A DNA stretch of 22,338 nucleotides from JAXDLH01 sp034666705 (GTDB lineage Bacteria > Chloroflexota > UBA6077 > SHYK01), in contig JAXDLH010000114.1 in NCBI GenBank assembly GCA_034666705.1, positions 1 to 22,338 of the forward strand, given 5' to 3'. Both the position numbers and the translations under genes were made by a program. Below, piece by piece: positions 6,524 to 14,749 of the stretch. The notes under the pieces are model-generated. The model was not told the DNA's origin and searched no databases. It saw only the letters and a program-made list of their open reading frames with translations. The stretch's first letter is position 1, and every line of letters begins with the position of its first letter.

Positions 6524-7882
6524 ATGCGCCTACAGACTCCAACCGTGGACGTGCGCCAGGTTCGGCGCCTCATCGCGGATGGCAATCCGGCCGCGGCGGC
6601 CGAGATGGCCAGGGCGATGAGGCCGGCCGAGCTTGCCGAGCTGCTCGTGCGGCTCGGCCCGGCTGAGCTCGCCCGCATCGAGCCATACCTCGGGACTGAG
6701 CGGCTCGCCGATGCCGTTGCCGAGCTCGACCCCACCGAAGCCGCACGATTGCTGGTGCGCTTCAGCCACGCCGATGCGGCGGACATCCTCGAGGAGATGG
6801 AGCCCGACGACGCGGTCGACGTCGTCGAGGAGCTTCGCGACGGCGAGGCGGAGCGCATCCTCGCCGAGATGACGACCGAGGACGCGGCAGAGATCCGCGA
6901 GTTGATGGCGTACTCGTGGGACACCGCGGGCGGCCGCATGACGCCAGAGTTCGTCGCGATCTCACCCGAGATCACCGTCGCCGCCGCGATGCGATTGATC
7001 CGCACGCAGGCGCCGAGCGCCGAGACGATCTACTACATCTACGTTACCGATCGGCAGGATCATCTGGTCGGAGTCGTGAGCCTCCGCGACCTCGTCGTCG
7101 CCGATCCCCAACAGCCAATCGCCGACATCATGCGCCGCGAGGTCATCAGCCTCGCGGCGGACCTCGATCAGGAGGAGGCGGCGCGAATACTCACGGAGCA
7201 TGACCTGCTCGCGCTTCCGGTCGTCGATGGCCTTGGCCGGCTCGTCGGCGTCATCACCGCCGACGACGTCGCGGACGTGCTCGAGGAAGAAGCCACCGAG
7301 GATATCGAGAAGCTCGGCGGCTCACAGCCGCTGGATGAGCCGTATATGACGGCGTCGATCTTTCACCTGTTCCGCAAGCGCATCATCTGGCTGCTCGTCC
7401 TCTTCATCGGCGCCCTGCAAACGAGTACCGTGATCTCGCTTTTTTCAACCGAGTTGGACCGAGTTGTCGAGCTGACGTTCTTCATCCCGCTGCTCATCGG
7501 AACGGGCGGGAACGTCGGCTCGCAGATCGTAACCACGGTCGTCCGCGCCATGGCCGTCGGCGAGGTTGGCTTCTCCGAGGTGTGGCGCGTGCTCCGCCGC
7601 GAGATCCTCGTGAGCCTCTGTGTGGGCGGCGTTATGGGGGTCGCCACGTTCATCCGCGCCGAGACGATGTTTGTGACGATTCGCGTGGCACTGACCGCCG
7701 GGCTCGCCGCGCTGTTCATCTGCCTGTGGTCGGCGTCAGTAGCCGCGGTGCTCCCCATGTTCCTGCGGCGAATCAGGCAAGACCCAGCAGTGATGTCGGC
7801 CCCGTTCATCTCGACCCTCGTCGATGGCACGGGGCTTCTGATCTACTTCCTCATCGCGCGTTTCATCATCGGCCTGGAGTAA
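6524..7882 (+). CDS. mgtE: Magnesium transporter MgtE
   Basis: Predicted 452-residue protein of usual MgtE length. The N-terminal superhelical domain (about 20-132) contains the repeats AADILEEMEPDDAVDVVEEL and ERILAEMTTEDAAEIRELM. A CBS pair (about 136-255) follows, then a connecting helix and five membrane helices (about 285-450). The pore region is intact: PLLIGTGGNVGSQ (322-334), the helix with TTVVRAMAVGEV (337-348) and DPAVMSAPFISTLVDGTG (420-437), with Asp434 at the expected Mg2+ selectivity site. MgtE is a Mg2+-gated, Mg2+-selective channel in the cytoplasmic membrane. The start ATG has AGGAGGT 6 nt upstream, inside a hairpin. It lies downstream of the NRAMP-like gene on the same strand, but the 331-nt gap suggests separate control. 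The window therefore carries both a complete and a channel-less MgtE sensor. Confidence 0.95.
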   Translation: MRLQTPTVDVRQVRRLIADGNPAAAAEMARAMRPAELAELLVRLGPAELARIEPYLGTERLADAVAELDPTEAARLLVRFSHADAADILEEMEPDDAVDVVEELRDGEAERILAEMTTEDAAEIRELMAYSWDTAGGRMTPEFVAISPEITVAAAMRLIRTQAPSAETIYYIYVTDRQDHLVGVVSLRDLVVADPQQPIADIMRREVISLAADLDQEEAARILTEHDLLALPVVDGLGRLVGVITADDVADVLEEEATEDIEKLGGSQPLDEPYMTASIFHLFRKRIIWLLVLFIGALQTSTVISLFSTELDRVVELTFFIPLLIGTGGNVGSQIVTTVVRAMAVGEVGFSEVWRVLRREILVSLCVGGVMGVATFIRAETMFVTIRVALTAGLAALFICLWSASVAAVLPMFLRRIRQDPAVMSAPFISTLVDGTGLLIYFLIARFIIGLE

Positions 7883-7993
7883 CGCCAAGGCCGCGGCCGC
7901 GCCCACTGAGGCGAGGGTGCGCCCGCGGTGTTACCTCGAGCCTTTTGACCGGCCCGGGGCGGCTGATGCCAGACGCACGTGCGCACCGTTCGT

Positions 7994-8122
7994 GTCATCC
8001 TGAGCGGAGCGAAGGATCCGTAGCCCCGGAACCCGGAGTCACGGATCCTTCGCTCCGCTGCTTTGGAAATAGATTTCCATGCCGCGGTGGCGCCCCGGCG
8101 GGGCATGACGACTCAGGATGAC
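7994..8122. repeat. Dispersed palindromic element, complete copy
   Basis: Outer arms GTCATCCTGA (7994-8003) and TCAGGATGAC (8113-8122) enclose perfect 18-bp inner arms GCGGAGCGAAGGATCCGT (8004-8021) and their complement (8041-8058). It fills most of the 289-bp gap between mgtE and the convergent cupin gene. Related sequences lie at 14891-14918 and 20505-20590. No protein is encoded. The element resembles REP/MITE-like repeats found at gene ends and could also stop transcription from both sides. The rest of the gap (7883-7993 and 8123-8171) shows nothing further. Confidence 0.8.
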
Positions 8123-8171
8123 ATGTGGGGCGGTCACTCACGCCGACCGCGGGACTTCTATCCGGGGAAGA

Positions 8172-9320
8172 TCAGTCCGGCTCGGTATACGCCCACTCGT
8201 ATGTGGGGTCCCTGTACGCCTCTTCGGGCATGATCGACGTGAGGCCACGCTTGGCCAACTCCGCCTCGAAACGCTGGCGGACGATCGGGTCTTCCTGCGG
8301 GTATTCAATCTGGTCGCGGGCGAGATCCTCGACCCGCTCGCTGTAGCCGGTCGCGCCGCGCGGCGAGTGGAGCGCGAGATAGCGGCCGGCCTCGCCACCA
8401 ACGTTGAAATGCTGATGGAACCACCGGTTCGGGGGCACAAAGATACTGCCCTCGTGCCAGGGGATGAAGACCTTGTCCTGACCCTCGGGCCACATCACCG
8501 AGAAGCCCTCGCCGGCCGGGATGACGATCACCACGCCCGGCCCATGGCGGTGCGCCTTCTTGTAGGTTCGGGGCGGGAACACGGACATGTGGGCCCAAAT
8601 CGGCGATTCCGGAAACTGCACCCAGACGACGTGGCCCCCGGCGCCGCGGCCCTTGAAGGGGTTCAGGTTATCCCACGCGCGCATGTCGGGGAAGAAATTG
8701 CCGGCCCAGAAACCGTAGCCGCCGCCCGGACCATCGCCCGTGATGACGCGCGCCTCCGAGTAAAACTGGCCGTCGGTCGGCACCGGGGAATCGTGCGAGT
8801 CGTTGAAGTAGAAGTCCGGGTCGGGGATGCACGACATGGCGGTCGGCAGATAATTGTAGTGGAGGAGCCGCGCCGGCCGGGTCCCCTGTGCGTTGCTGAA
8901 CTGATGGTAGCTGTGGCGCGGCACCATGAACATGCTGTGCGCCTGCCACTCGAATGTGGCCTTGGATCCGCCGCCCTCGGACCACACCGTGGTGAGGCCG
9001 CGGCCGTCCAGACAGTAGACGGCCTCGTCGAAGGCGAACTTCATCGGCGGCAGTGTCTTGCCGGGCGGGATCTCGGTGATGCGCGCCTCGGTCACACCCT
9101 CCTGGCCCGCCAACTGGAGGATCGCGGCATTGCATTCACGCTCGGCCCACCAGCCCAGCTCGACCTCGCGGCCGTCCGCGACGTAGTACCCCTTGATGAT
9201 CGGGATGCCGAGCGATTCTGCCCACGTATCGTAGGCAGTTTTGCGATTCCAGAAGCTCCCCTGGCCCTGGTTGGACGATTGGCCGTTCGCCGTCGCCGTT
9301 CCCGCGCTCGCGGTTTCCAT
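8172..9320 (-). CDS. Bicupin protein with one degenerate cupin domain
   Basis: Predicted 382-residue soluble protein with two cupin domains. The C-terminal cupin keeps a metal site: KKAHRHGPG (His257, His259) and NRWFHQHFNV (His302/His304), with the strand PAGEGFSVMWPEG between. The N-terminal cupin (about 75-155) has the fold pattern IPPGKTLPPMKFAFDEAVYCL but lacks the first HxH, so it probably binds no metal. The start ATG at 9320 has GGGGGAG 7 nt upstream; an earlier in-frame ATG (9341) lies before this site. The first 25 residues are Ala-, Ser- and Gln-rich and disordered-looking. The family includes ring-cleaving dioxygenases and regulatory cupins, so the substrate cannot be named. It diverges from a gentisate-dioxygenase-like gene, which suggests work on a related aromatic substrate. 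It could instead be a non-enzymatic binding protein. Confidence 0.82.
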   Translation of the reverse strand: METASAGTATANGQSSNQGQGSFWNRKTAYDTWAESLGIPIIKGYYVADGREVELGWWAERECNAAILQLAGQEGVTEARITEIPPGKTLPPMKFAFDEAVYCLDGRGLTTVWSEGGGSKATFEWQAHSMFMVPRHSYHQFSNAQGTRPARLLHYNYLPTAMSCIPDPDFYFNDSHDSPVPTDGQFYSEARVITGDGPGGGYGFWAGNFFPDMRAWDNLNPFKGRGAGGHVVWVQFPESPIWAHMSVFPPRTYKKAHRHGPGVVIVIPAGEGFSVMWPEGQDKVFIPWHEGSIFVPPNRWFHQHFNVGGEAGRYLALHSPRGATGYSERVEDLARDQIEYPQEDPIVRQRFEAELAKRGLTSIMPEEAYRDPTYEWAYTEPD

Positions 9321-9374
9321 AACACGCTCCCCCTGCTGCAAAGCCCTGACAGTTGGTCGCTTTTCGCACTGGCC

Positions 9375-9403
9375 ATCATACGTGGGCGCTCGGACCCCGT
9401 CCA
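9375..9403 (-). promoter_or_regulatory. Sigma-70-type promoter of the bicupin gene
   Basis: On the minus strand, TGGACG (9398-9403) is followed after 17 nt by TATGAT (9375-9380). Transcription would begin near 9368, leaving a leader of about 48 nt that includes the Shine-Dalgarno site. The match to TTGACA/TATAAT is good in the -10 box and moderate in the -35 box. Confidence 0.5.
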
Positions 9404-9517
9404 GCGGAACGCGGGGCTAACGACCGGCATCCGTACCAGATGAAATCATTGGCGCGTGGAGCGGAGCGATGAGGATGATGGGCGACGCCAGCCTACCCGA
9501 TCGAGCTCGAGGGCCTC

Positions 9518-9546
9518 TTGTCCTCACCGGGGACAGGTGCTATCGT
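9518..9546 (+). promoter_or_regulatory. Sigma-70-type promoter of the gentisate-dioxygenase-like gene
   Basis: TTGTCC (9518-9523), a 17-nt spacer and TATCGT (9541-9546), preceded by TGC as an extended -10. The start of transcription would be near 9553. Immediately downstream, AGGCC (9560-9564) and GGCCT (9571-9575) form an inverted repeat with a 6-nt centre, in the right place for a repressor site, although the arms are short. Confidence 0.5.
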
Positions 9547-9591
9547 GGCCGGAACTGAGAGGCCCGAAGCGGCCTGACCGAGGTGGCAGCC

Positions 9592-10683
9592 ATGGCGGTA
9601 GAGATCGTCGGCGACGCAATGGAATCGTTCTACAAAGAGATTCAAGGCAAAGACATGGACGCGCTGTGGCGGCGGCACCAGGGCGGGCGCCCCGACCTCT
9701 CCTACCCGGTATGCCACTGGCGCTGGGTGGACATCGAGGGCTACGCCTACCGCGCCACCGAGTTGGTAAAGCCGGGCCCAAACGCGGAGCGCCGCGTCAT
9801 TCTGCTCATCAACCCCGAGGTTGGTGGGCTCGGCGCTACCCACACGTTGACCGCGGCCGTGCAGATCGTCATGCCCGGCGAGGTTGCCCCCTCGCATCGC
9901 CACACCGCCGCGGCAATCCGCTTCATCATCCAGGGCAGCGCGACAGTCACGATGGTGGACGGCGAGCCCTGTGAGATGCATCCCGGCGACCTCATCCTCA
10001 CGCCGGGCTGGACCTGGCACGGCCACATCAACCAGGGCGATGGACCGATGATCTGGATGGATTCGCTCGACGCGCCGGTGGTCGGCGCGCTGCGAGCGAT
10101 GCGCCAGGAGCCGTATCCGGATGAACTGCACCCGGCCACGAAGCCGATCGGCGACTCCCTCGCCCGCTACGGCACCGGGTTTCTCCAGCCCGCCTGGCAG
10201 CAGCCGACCTCCCCGATATCACCGCTGCTGAGCTTCCCGTGGAGCAAAACCGAGCCGGCGCTCCACGACCTGGCGAGGGTCGGCGCCAGCCCATTCGACG
10301 ACGTGGCGTTCCGCTACACGAACCCTGCGACCGGGCGGCACGTGCTGCCGACGATTGGCTGCTGGATCCAGATGCTGCGGCCCGGCGTGCACACCCAGGC
10401 GCATCGCCACACCACCAGCGCCGTGTATCACGTTTTCCGGGGCCGGGGCTCCACCATCGTGAATGGGGTTCAGATCGATTGGGAGCAGGGCGACTTCATC
10501 GCGCTGCCGCAGTGGAGCTGGCACGAGCACATCAACCGCTCATCCACGGAAGAGGCGATCCTATTCTCGACGACCGATGCGCCGGTGCTGGAAGCGCTCA
10601 ACCTCTACGTCGAGGAGCCGTACACCGAGCGTGACGGCCATCAGATGGTGACCGGAAGCGAGGCAGCCGCCAGGTCGCGATAG
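9592..10683 (+). CDS. Gentisate 1,2-dioxygenase-like bicupin ring-cleavage dioxygenase
   Basis: Predicted 363-residue cytoplasmic bicupin in the gentisate 1,2-dioxygenase / 1-hydroxy-2-naphthoate dioxygenase family. These Fe(II) enzymes cleave the ring of hydroxylated aromatic acids next to the carboxyl group. Cupin 1 has VMPGEVAPSHRHTAAAIRFI (His102, His104) and LTPGWTWHGHIN (His143). Cupin 2 has LRPGVHTQAHRHTTSAVYHV (His271, His273) and ALPQWSWHEHIN (His311). Both domains therefore show a full His triad, whereas gentisate dioxygenases typically use only the first. The start ATG at 9592 follows GAGGTG by 6 nt; the upstream in-frame GTG (9583) is part of that site. The nearby Rieske oxygenases and class II aldolase suggest a funnel for aromatic acids. 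The exact substrate (gentisate, salicylate or hydroxynaphthoate) cannot be read from the sequence. Confidence 0.87.
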   Translation: MAVEIVGDAMESFYKEIQGKDMDALWRRHQGGRPDLSYPVCHWRWVDIEGYAYRATELVKPGPNAERRVILLINPEVGGLGATHTLTAAVQIVMPGEVAPSHRHTAAAIRFIIQGSATVTMVDGEPCEMHPGDLILTPGWTWHGHINQGDGPMIWMDSLDAPVVGALRAMRQEPYPDELHPATKPIGDSLARYGTGFLQPAWQQPTSPISPLLSFPWSKTEPALHDLARVGASPFDDVAFRYTNPATGRHVLPTIGCWIQMLRPGVHTQAHRHTTSAVYHVFRGRGSTIVNGVQIDWEQGDFIALPQWSWHEHINRSSTEEAILFSTTDAPVLEALNLYVEEPYTERDGHQMVTGSEAAARSR

Positions 10684-10726
10684 GTGAGCCCGCAGAGACG
10701 CGAGACTGACCGCCGACAATCACGTT

Positions 10727-10764
10727 AGCCGGCCTCGCCCGCGAACTTGCAGGTGAGGCCGGCT
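10727..10764. terminator. Bidirectional hairpin between convergent genes
   Basis: AGCCGGCCTC (10727-10736) and GAGGCCGGCT (10755-10764) are perfect 10-bp arms around an 18-nt loop, followed by a pyrimidine-rich stretch (TTCCTCATTT). It lies between the dioxygenase stop (10683) and the end of the ferritin-like gene (10862), where both transcripts need to end. The rest of this 178-bp gap shows nothing. Confidence 0.6.
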
Positions 10765-10861
10765 TCCTCATTTCCCGCAAGCCTGAACACGTACGGCCGG
10801 CTTCGTCCCTACCGACGGCTCTTGGTCATTGCGCTGAATCGCCGACGTGCCCCGGTGTCGT

Positions 10862-11662
10862 TCACGATGCCGCGGCAGCCATTGGGACGATGTCGCCTCG
10901 GTCGATCGCCTCGAGCTCGCTCAGGCTGAGCGGGTTGTGCCAGATCTCGTTCCGCACCCGCAGGTGCTGCGCCATGAAGCGCCGCAGCCAGCGCGTGGCG
11001 GTGGTGAGGTCAGCCTCGTCGCGCACCCAGGTCTCGGCGAAGCCGTTGACCCGTTCCGGTCCGTGGTGCACCTCGTCGTCGAAAATCCGCTGCATCGCCG
11101 CCGCCAACCGGTCACGGAACGGGTCGCCGCTGAGGCGGGTGCACTCGATGAATGCCCCACCGCCACCGCCTTCACTCAGGCGGGCGAGCTCTCGGCCATG
11201 GTCCCACCCAAGCTCGTTCACGAGGTCGTGGGAGATCTCGACCATGCGCGTTGCCTCGGGCAATTCCCAATGGCTCAGCTTCTCGGGCGGCGCGTCGGGG
11301 ATCCAGCGCGCGTACACCTCGTAGCGGCGCAGGTCCTCGGGCCCGAGCTTGCGGCCCGCGGCCCATTCGGCCAGATCGGCAAGGATCACGTAATGCTCCG
11401 TCTCCTCAGCGATCTGCTCCAGGAACTCGGCAAACGCATGGCGGTCGACCGAGATCTCGAGGTTTTCGAGCATCCCGAGCGCGGTTCGCAGCCAATTCGC
11501 GGTCTGAATCTCGCGGCCCATCTGCCGCAGCAGCACGTCGACGTGCTCCTCCATCGGGTGCGCCTGCGCGAAGTAGGCGCACACCACGAGCGCCTCGCCG
11601 CCTGCATATTGCTCCACGATCGACCGCAGCTCTGCCGCGGCCCGCTCACTTAATTCGCTCAT
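10862..11662 (-). CDS. Unrecognised ferritin-like (possible di-iron) protein
   Basis: Predicted 266-residue soluble, mostly helical protein. I do not recognise a named family. Two ExxH motifs occur in predicted helices: Glu87-His90 (LEQIAEETEHYVILAD) and Glu197-His200 (MQRIFDDEVHHGPERV). Acidic candidates in the other helices include Glu38/Glu51 and Glu142/Glu158. This spacing is the ferritin-like carboxylate-bridged di-iron layout, seen in storage, reductase and oxygenase proteins. A Gly-rich turn (GGGGG, 165-169) separates the halves. The start ATG at 11662 has GGAGAGG about 5 nt upstream; the open frame further upstream is antisense-like readthrough under the Rieske gene. It is the last gene of a solute-binding protein/Rieske unit (80-nt gap), so it may assist or replace a redox partner of the oxygenase. 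The enzymatic role is inference only. Confidence 0.7.
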   Translation of the reverse strand: MSELSERAAAELRSIVEQYAGGEALVVCAYFAQAHPMEEHVDVLLRQMGREIQTANWLRTALGMLENLEISVDRHAFAEFLEQIAEETEHYVILADLAEWAAGRKLGPEDLRRYEVYARWIPDAPPEKLSHWELPEATRMVEISHDLVNELGWDHGRELARLSEGGGGGAFIECTRLSGDPFRDRLAAAMQRIFDDEVHHGPERVNGFAETWVRDEADLTTATRWLRRFMAQHLRVRNEIWHNPLSLSELEAIDRGDIVPMAAAAS

Positions 11663-11742
11663 CGAACCTCTCCAATTGGAAACCGCGCTTCGCTGACTCC
11701 ACGCGTGTCGATGCGCCAGCTCTGCAGCGAGCCAAAGGTCTG

Positions 11743-12939
11743 CTAGGAGCCACCGGTGCCGGTCTCGACAGTCTGCGCGACGATGCCGGTCGGATAGCTC
11801 ATGGTGATCGACTTCTCGAGGTTGGTGTCGATCATCGCGTGATCGGGATCGCGCTCCACGCCCATCGGATCTTCGCCGCGCTCGACCTTCGCGATCTCGG
11901 CCAGCATCATCTCGCGCAGCATCACGATGCCCCGGTCCGAGGTCGCGAGCCGCTCGATCATGCGGTTCGACACTGGGCCCTGCGTCTCCCACATCACGAC
12001 GTCCTGCGCCAGGATCTGGCCCCACGGCGCGTAGAGGTCGAAGCGGGTGAACGGGTGCTGGGCATCCGCCGGGGTCTTGAATGAGCGGAGATACTCGACC
12101 TGCGGCTCGTCGTCCTCGACCTCGCTGCCGTCCTCGGTCTCGCGGAAGCCGAGCGTCCAGTGCAACGTGTGGGTGTCGTCGATCGGCGTGCGCAGCCAGA
12201 TCGAGCCACGCGTGCGGAGATGCGCGGGGAAAATCATCGGGTGCTCGTCGACCGTGCCGTCCTTGTACGTCCGCTGCTTCATGATGCCGTAGGGCGTCGG
12301 ATAGTAGTCGGAGCTCTCGACGTCGTCGATGTAGCCCCGCGTCGTATTTGCCGGCTTCCGCTTCGAGAACGGCGTGTCCTGGTGCAGGATCTGGAGGTGG
12401 GTCGAGTCGACCGCATTCTCGGCGGCGGCGAACCAGTTGCAATCGAGGTTCGGGTACACGGAGATCTTGCGTCGGCCGTCCTTACGCACCAGGATGTCGA
12501 AGTGCGGGATCACCGGCGCCGGCGCAGGGCCGAGGTAGGCCCAGTACAGGCCGCAGAGCTTCTGCACCGGATAGGCTTGCATCTTCACGGTAAGGTGGAA
12601 CATGGAGCCCGCCGGCTCGGCGGGGCACTCGAGGCAGGAGCCGGCGGTGTCGTACAGCCAGCCGTGATAGGCGCAGGCGATGCCGCGCTCCTCGACCCGG
12701 CCATAGAGCAGCGAGGCGCCACGATGCGCGCAGTGGTCCTGAATCAGCCCAACGTTGCCGCTCTTGTCCTTGAAGAGCACCAGGTCTTCACCAAGAATGC
12801 GCACGAACTTCGTCGGCTGCTCGTCCGTAAGCTCGGCTGCCACGCAGATCGGCTGCCAATAGCGCCGCAGCAACTCACCGCCGGGCGTGCCGGGGCCGAC
12901 GCGGGTGATGCGCTCGTTCTCTTCCTTCGTCAGTACCAT
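11743..12939 (-). CDS. Rieske non-heme iron oxygenase, alpha subunit (phthalate 4,5-dioxygenase type)
   Basis: Predicted 398-residue cytoplasmic oxygenase subunit. The Rieske [2Fe-2S] site is complete: Cys70-x-His72 (CAHRG) and Cys89-xx-His92 (CAYHGW). The mononuclear iron site is also present: AENAVDSTHLQILH gives Asp178, His181 and His186, with Asp313 (AQDVVMW) as the likely third ligand. The N-terminal KEENERITRVGPGTPGGELL resembles the phthalate 4,5-dioxygenase/phenoxybenzoate dioxygenase branch. Such enzymes hydroxylate aromatic acids or demethylate methoxyaromatics with electrons from a separate reductase. No reductase or ferredoxin lies in the window. The start ATG has AAGGAG 7-8 nt upstream. 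The gene begins 13 nt after a solute-binding lipoprotein and is followed by the ferritin-like gene. It is a paralogue of the Rieske gene at 19102-20382. Substrate unknown. Confidence 0.92.
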   Translation of the reverse strand: MVLTKEENERITRVGPGTPGGELLRRYWQPICVAAELTDEQPTKFVRILGEDLVLFKDKSGNVGLIQDHCAHRGASLLYGRVEERGIACAYHGWLYDTAGSCLECPAEPAGSMFHLTVKMQAYPVQKLCGLYWAYLGPAPAPVIPHFDILVRKDGRRKISVYPNLDCNWFAAAENAVDSTHLQILHQDTPFSKRKPANTTRGYIDDVESSDYYPTPYGIMKQRTYKDGTVDEHPMIFPAHLRTRGSIWLRTPIDDTHTLHWTLGFRETEDGSEVEDDEPQVEYLRSFKTPADAQHPFTRFDLYAPWGQILAQDVVMWETQGPVSNRMIERLATSDRGIVMLREMMLAEIAKVERGEDPMGVERDPDHAMIDTNLEKSITMSYPTGIVAQTVETGTGGS

Positions 12940-12952
12940 GGTGCGCTCCTTC

Positions 12953-14719
12953 TCAATGAATGTCCCAGGTTTCGATGTTCCAGGTGCTGGAGGTCTGGAG
13001 GGGTGAGATCATGCCGGGGCCCTCCAGGCCCTTCCGCACGATGACGCCATTCCCGTAATAGTAGATCGGAATGACCGGCACCTGGTCGGCCAGTAACGTC
13101 ATAGCATCGGCCACGACCGATTGCCGCTGGGTGAAATCCAGCGTCGTGGTGAAACGCTCGTAGATCGCATCGTAGGCTGGGTTCGTGTAGCCGCCATAGT
13201 TGCGGCCCTTCCAGGCAGTCCGCTCATTCGGAATCTGGGTGGTGATGAGATTCTGGGGCGCATCGGTCGACGGCGACCACGGCCAGAGGAAGCCCCCCTG
13301 GACGGTGTTCTTGCGCTCGTCGAGGTTGGCGGCCTGAGGCGGCAGGGGATCGGGGCTCGCCTGGACTCCAGCACGCTGCCAGTAGTTGGCGACCGTCTCG
13401 ATCTCCTGGATGTTGCTGCCCTGACCGGTCGCCGCGACTGCCATCGTCAATGGCTGACCAGCCGCATCGTGGAGCATTCCGTCCGCGCCGGCGTTCCAGC
13501 CCGCCTCCGCAAAGAGCTGCCGGGCGCGCGAAGCGTCGAACGGGTACTTCGTGAAGCCCCGCTTGTCCAGTTGTTGAAAGGCGAGGTCCGCGGTCGGCAC
13601 GAACGTATCCGCCGGTGGCGTGAGTCCGTTCTGCAGCGCGTCGCTCATCCCCTGGCGATCGATGCTGTGGGCGAGCGCCTGGCGAACGTGGAGGTCGCGG
13701 GCCCACGGCGCACTGGCGTCGCGAAATTGCAGCCACACCGTGCGCACGCCGAATGGCACGAGCAGCGTCGTGCCGGCATTGCCGGTACCCTTCCAGCCAT
13801 CCTGCACGGCAACGAGCTGGCTCGCATCGAGCCGCGCCCCCATGATCACCGTGTCCAGATCACCGGACAGGACACCGGCGACGATGGCATTGACGTCGCC
13901 AACGTAGGTGACGAGAATGCGATCGATCTTGGGACGACCCAGCGCGTAGTTGTCAAACGCCAGTCCCTCGAGGAAGCTGCCGCGCTGCCACCGGCCCTCC
14001 TTGTAGGGGCCAACGCCGATAAAGTCGGTCGTCCAGTACGGATGGTTGACGAACGCCTGCTTGTCGCCGGCTTTGTACGGATCCGCCAGGATGTGCGTCG
14101 GCAGGGCCGGGATGTCGCCGGCGCCGACGCCGCCGCCGAGGAACGACGACTCCTTCCAGTGCACCACCATCGTCTGCGGATCAGGCGTCTGCACCTCCCC
14201 GACGAGCCGCGCCCACGCGGGGCGGGACACCGGCACGTCAGGGTCATTGGTGACCTGCACGCCGAAAGCGAAGTCGCTCGTGGTCAGCGGGGTGCCGTCG
14301 TGCCAGGTGAGGCCCGGCTTGAGCTTCCAGGTAACGTCCATGCTGCCGTCGGCGTTGACTTTCCAGTCGCCATCCTGGAGGTTCGGAACCTTTTGGGCAA
14401 GCCGGGGCACCAGGGTGCCTTGCTGGTCGTAGACCGTCAGGCTCGCGTGGAAAAGCATGAAGTGCTCGAGTGGGTCGAAGCCCCCCACGGATCCGTAGCT
14501 GATGATCCCGTTGGCGTTGGGCTCCTCAAACCCCTGCAGCGCGATGCGCAGCGTCTTCTGGGTCGCGCTGCCATTGCCGCTCGCCTGCGGAGGTTGGGCC
14601 GCGCCCGAGCTCGCGGGTGGCGGGGCGCCCTGGGCACAGGCGGCCAGCAGCATGACGATGCCTACCATGACCCCAAGGGCGCCGGTGCCAGCACGTGGGA
14701 TTGACCGGTACAGTCGCAT
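12953..14719 (-). CDS. ABC transporter solute-binding lipoprotein, family 5
   Basis: Predicted 588-residue secreted lipoprotein. The signal sequence ends in the lipobox LAAC with Cys28, followed by a Pro/Ala/Ser-rich linker (about 29-52). The mature part is a family 5 (oligopeptide/nickel-type) binding protein. Landmarks are WKLKPGLTWHDGTPLTTSDF, where the ligand-binding domain begins to show the family pattern, VRQALAHSIDRQGMSDAL and a C-terminal region with DQVPVIPIYYYGN. Members bind peptides, nickel chelates, sugars or aromatic ligands outside the membrane and deliver them to OppBC/DF-type permeases; none is in this window. I chose ATG 14719 because it follows GGTGAGGT by 6 nt and begins the signal peptide directly. 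Its coupling to a Rieske oxygenase (13-nt gap) suggests that it captures the substrate of that enzyme. Confidence 0.9.
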   Translation of the reverse strand: MRLYRSIPRAGTGALGVMVGIVMLLAACAQGAPPPASSGAAQPPQASGNGSATQKTLRIALQGFEEPNANGIISYGSVGGFDPLEHFMLFHASLTVYDQQGTLVPRLAQKVPNLQDGDWKVNADGSMDVTWKLKPGLTWHDGTPLTTSDFAFGVQVTNDPDVPVSRPAWARLVGEVQTPDPQTMVVHWKESSFLGGGVGAGDIPALPTHILADPYKAGDKQAFVNHPYWTTDFIGVGPYKEGRWQRGSFLEGLAFDNYALGRPKIDRILVTYVGDVNAIVAGVLSGDLDTVIMGARLDASQLVAVQDGWKGTGNAGTTLLVPFGVRTVWLQFRDASAPWARDLHVRQALAHSIDRQGMSDALQNGLTPPADTFVPTADLAFQQLDKRGFTKYPFDASRARQLFAEAGWNAGADGMLHDAAGQPLTMAVAATGQGSNIQEIETVANYWQRAGVQASPDPLPPQAANLDERKNTVQGGFLWPWSPSTDAPQNLITTQIPNERTAWKGRNYGGYTNPAYDAIYERFTTTLDFTQRQSVVADAMTLLADQVPVIPIYYYGNGVIVRKGLEGPGMISPLQTSSTWNIETWDIH

Positions 14720-14749
14720 CTCGTACCTCACCCTCTCTGATGTGGGTGC

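Noticed and set aside
8118..9443. Long plus-strand open frame of 441 codons
   Set aside because: It is antisense to the bicupin with its cupin motifs, and is explained by G+C-rich codon bias.
11663..12442. N-terminal extension of the ferritin-like frame under the Rieske gene
   Set aside because: It overlaps the Rieske gene in another frame; the ATG at 11662 has a good Shine-Dalgarno site and starts the plausible protein.
13121..14704. Long plus-strand open frame of 527 codons
   Set aside because: It is antisense to the binding lipoprotein, which has a lipobox, Shine-Dalgarno site and promoter.
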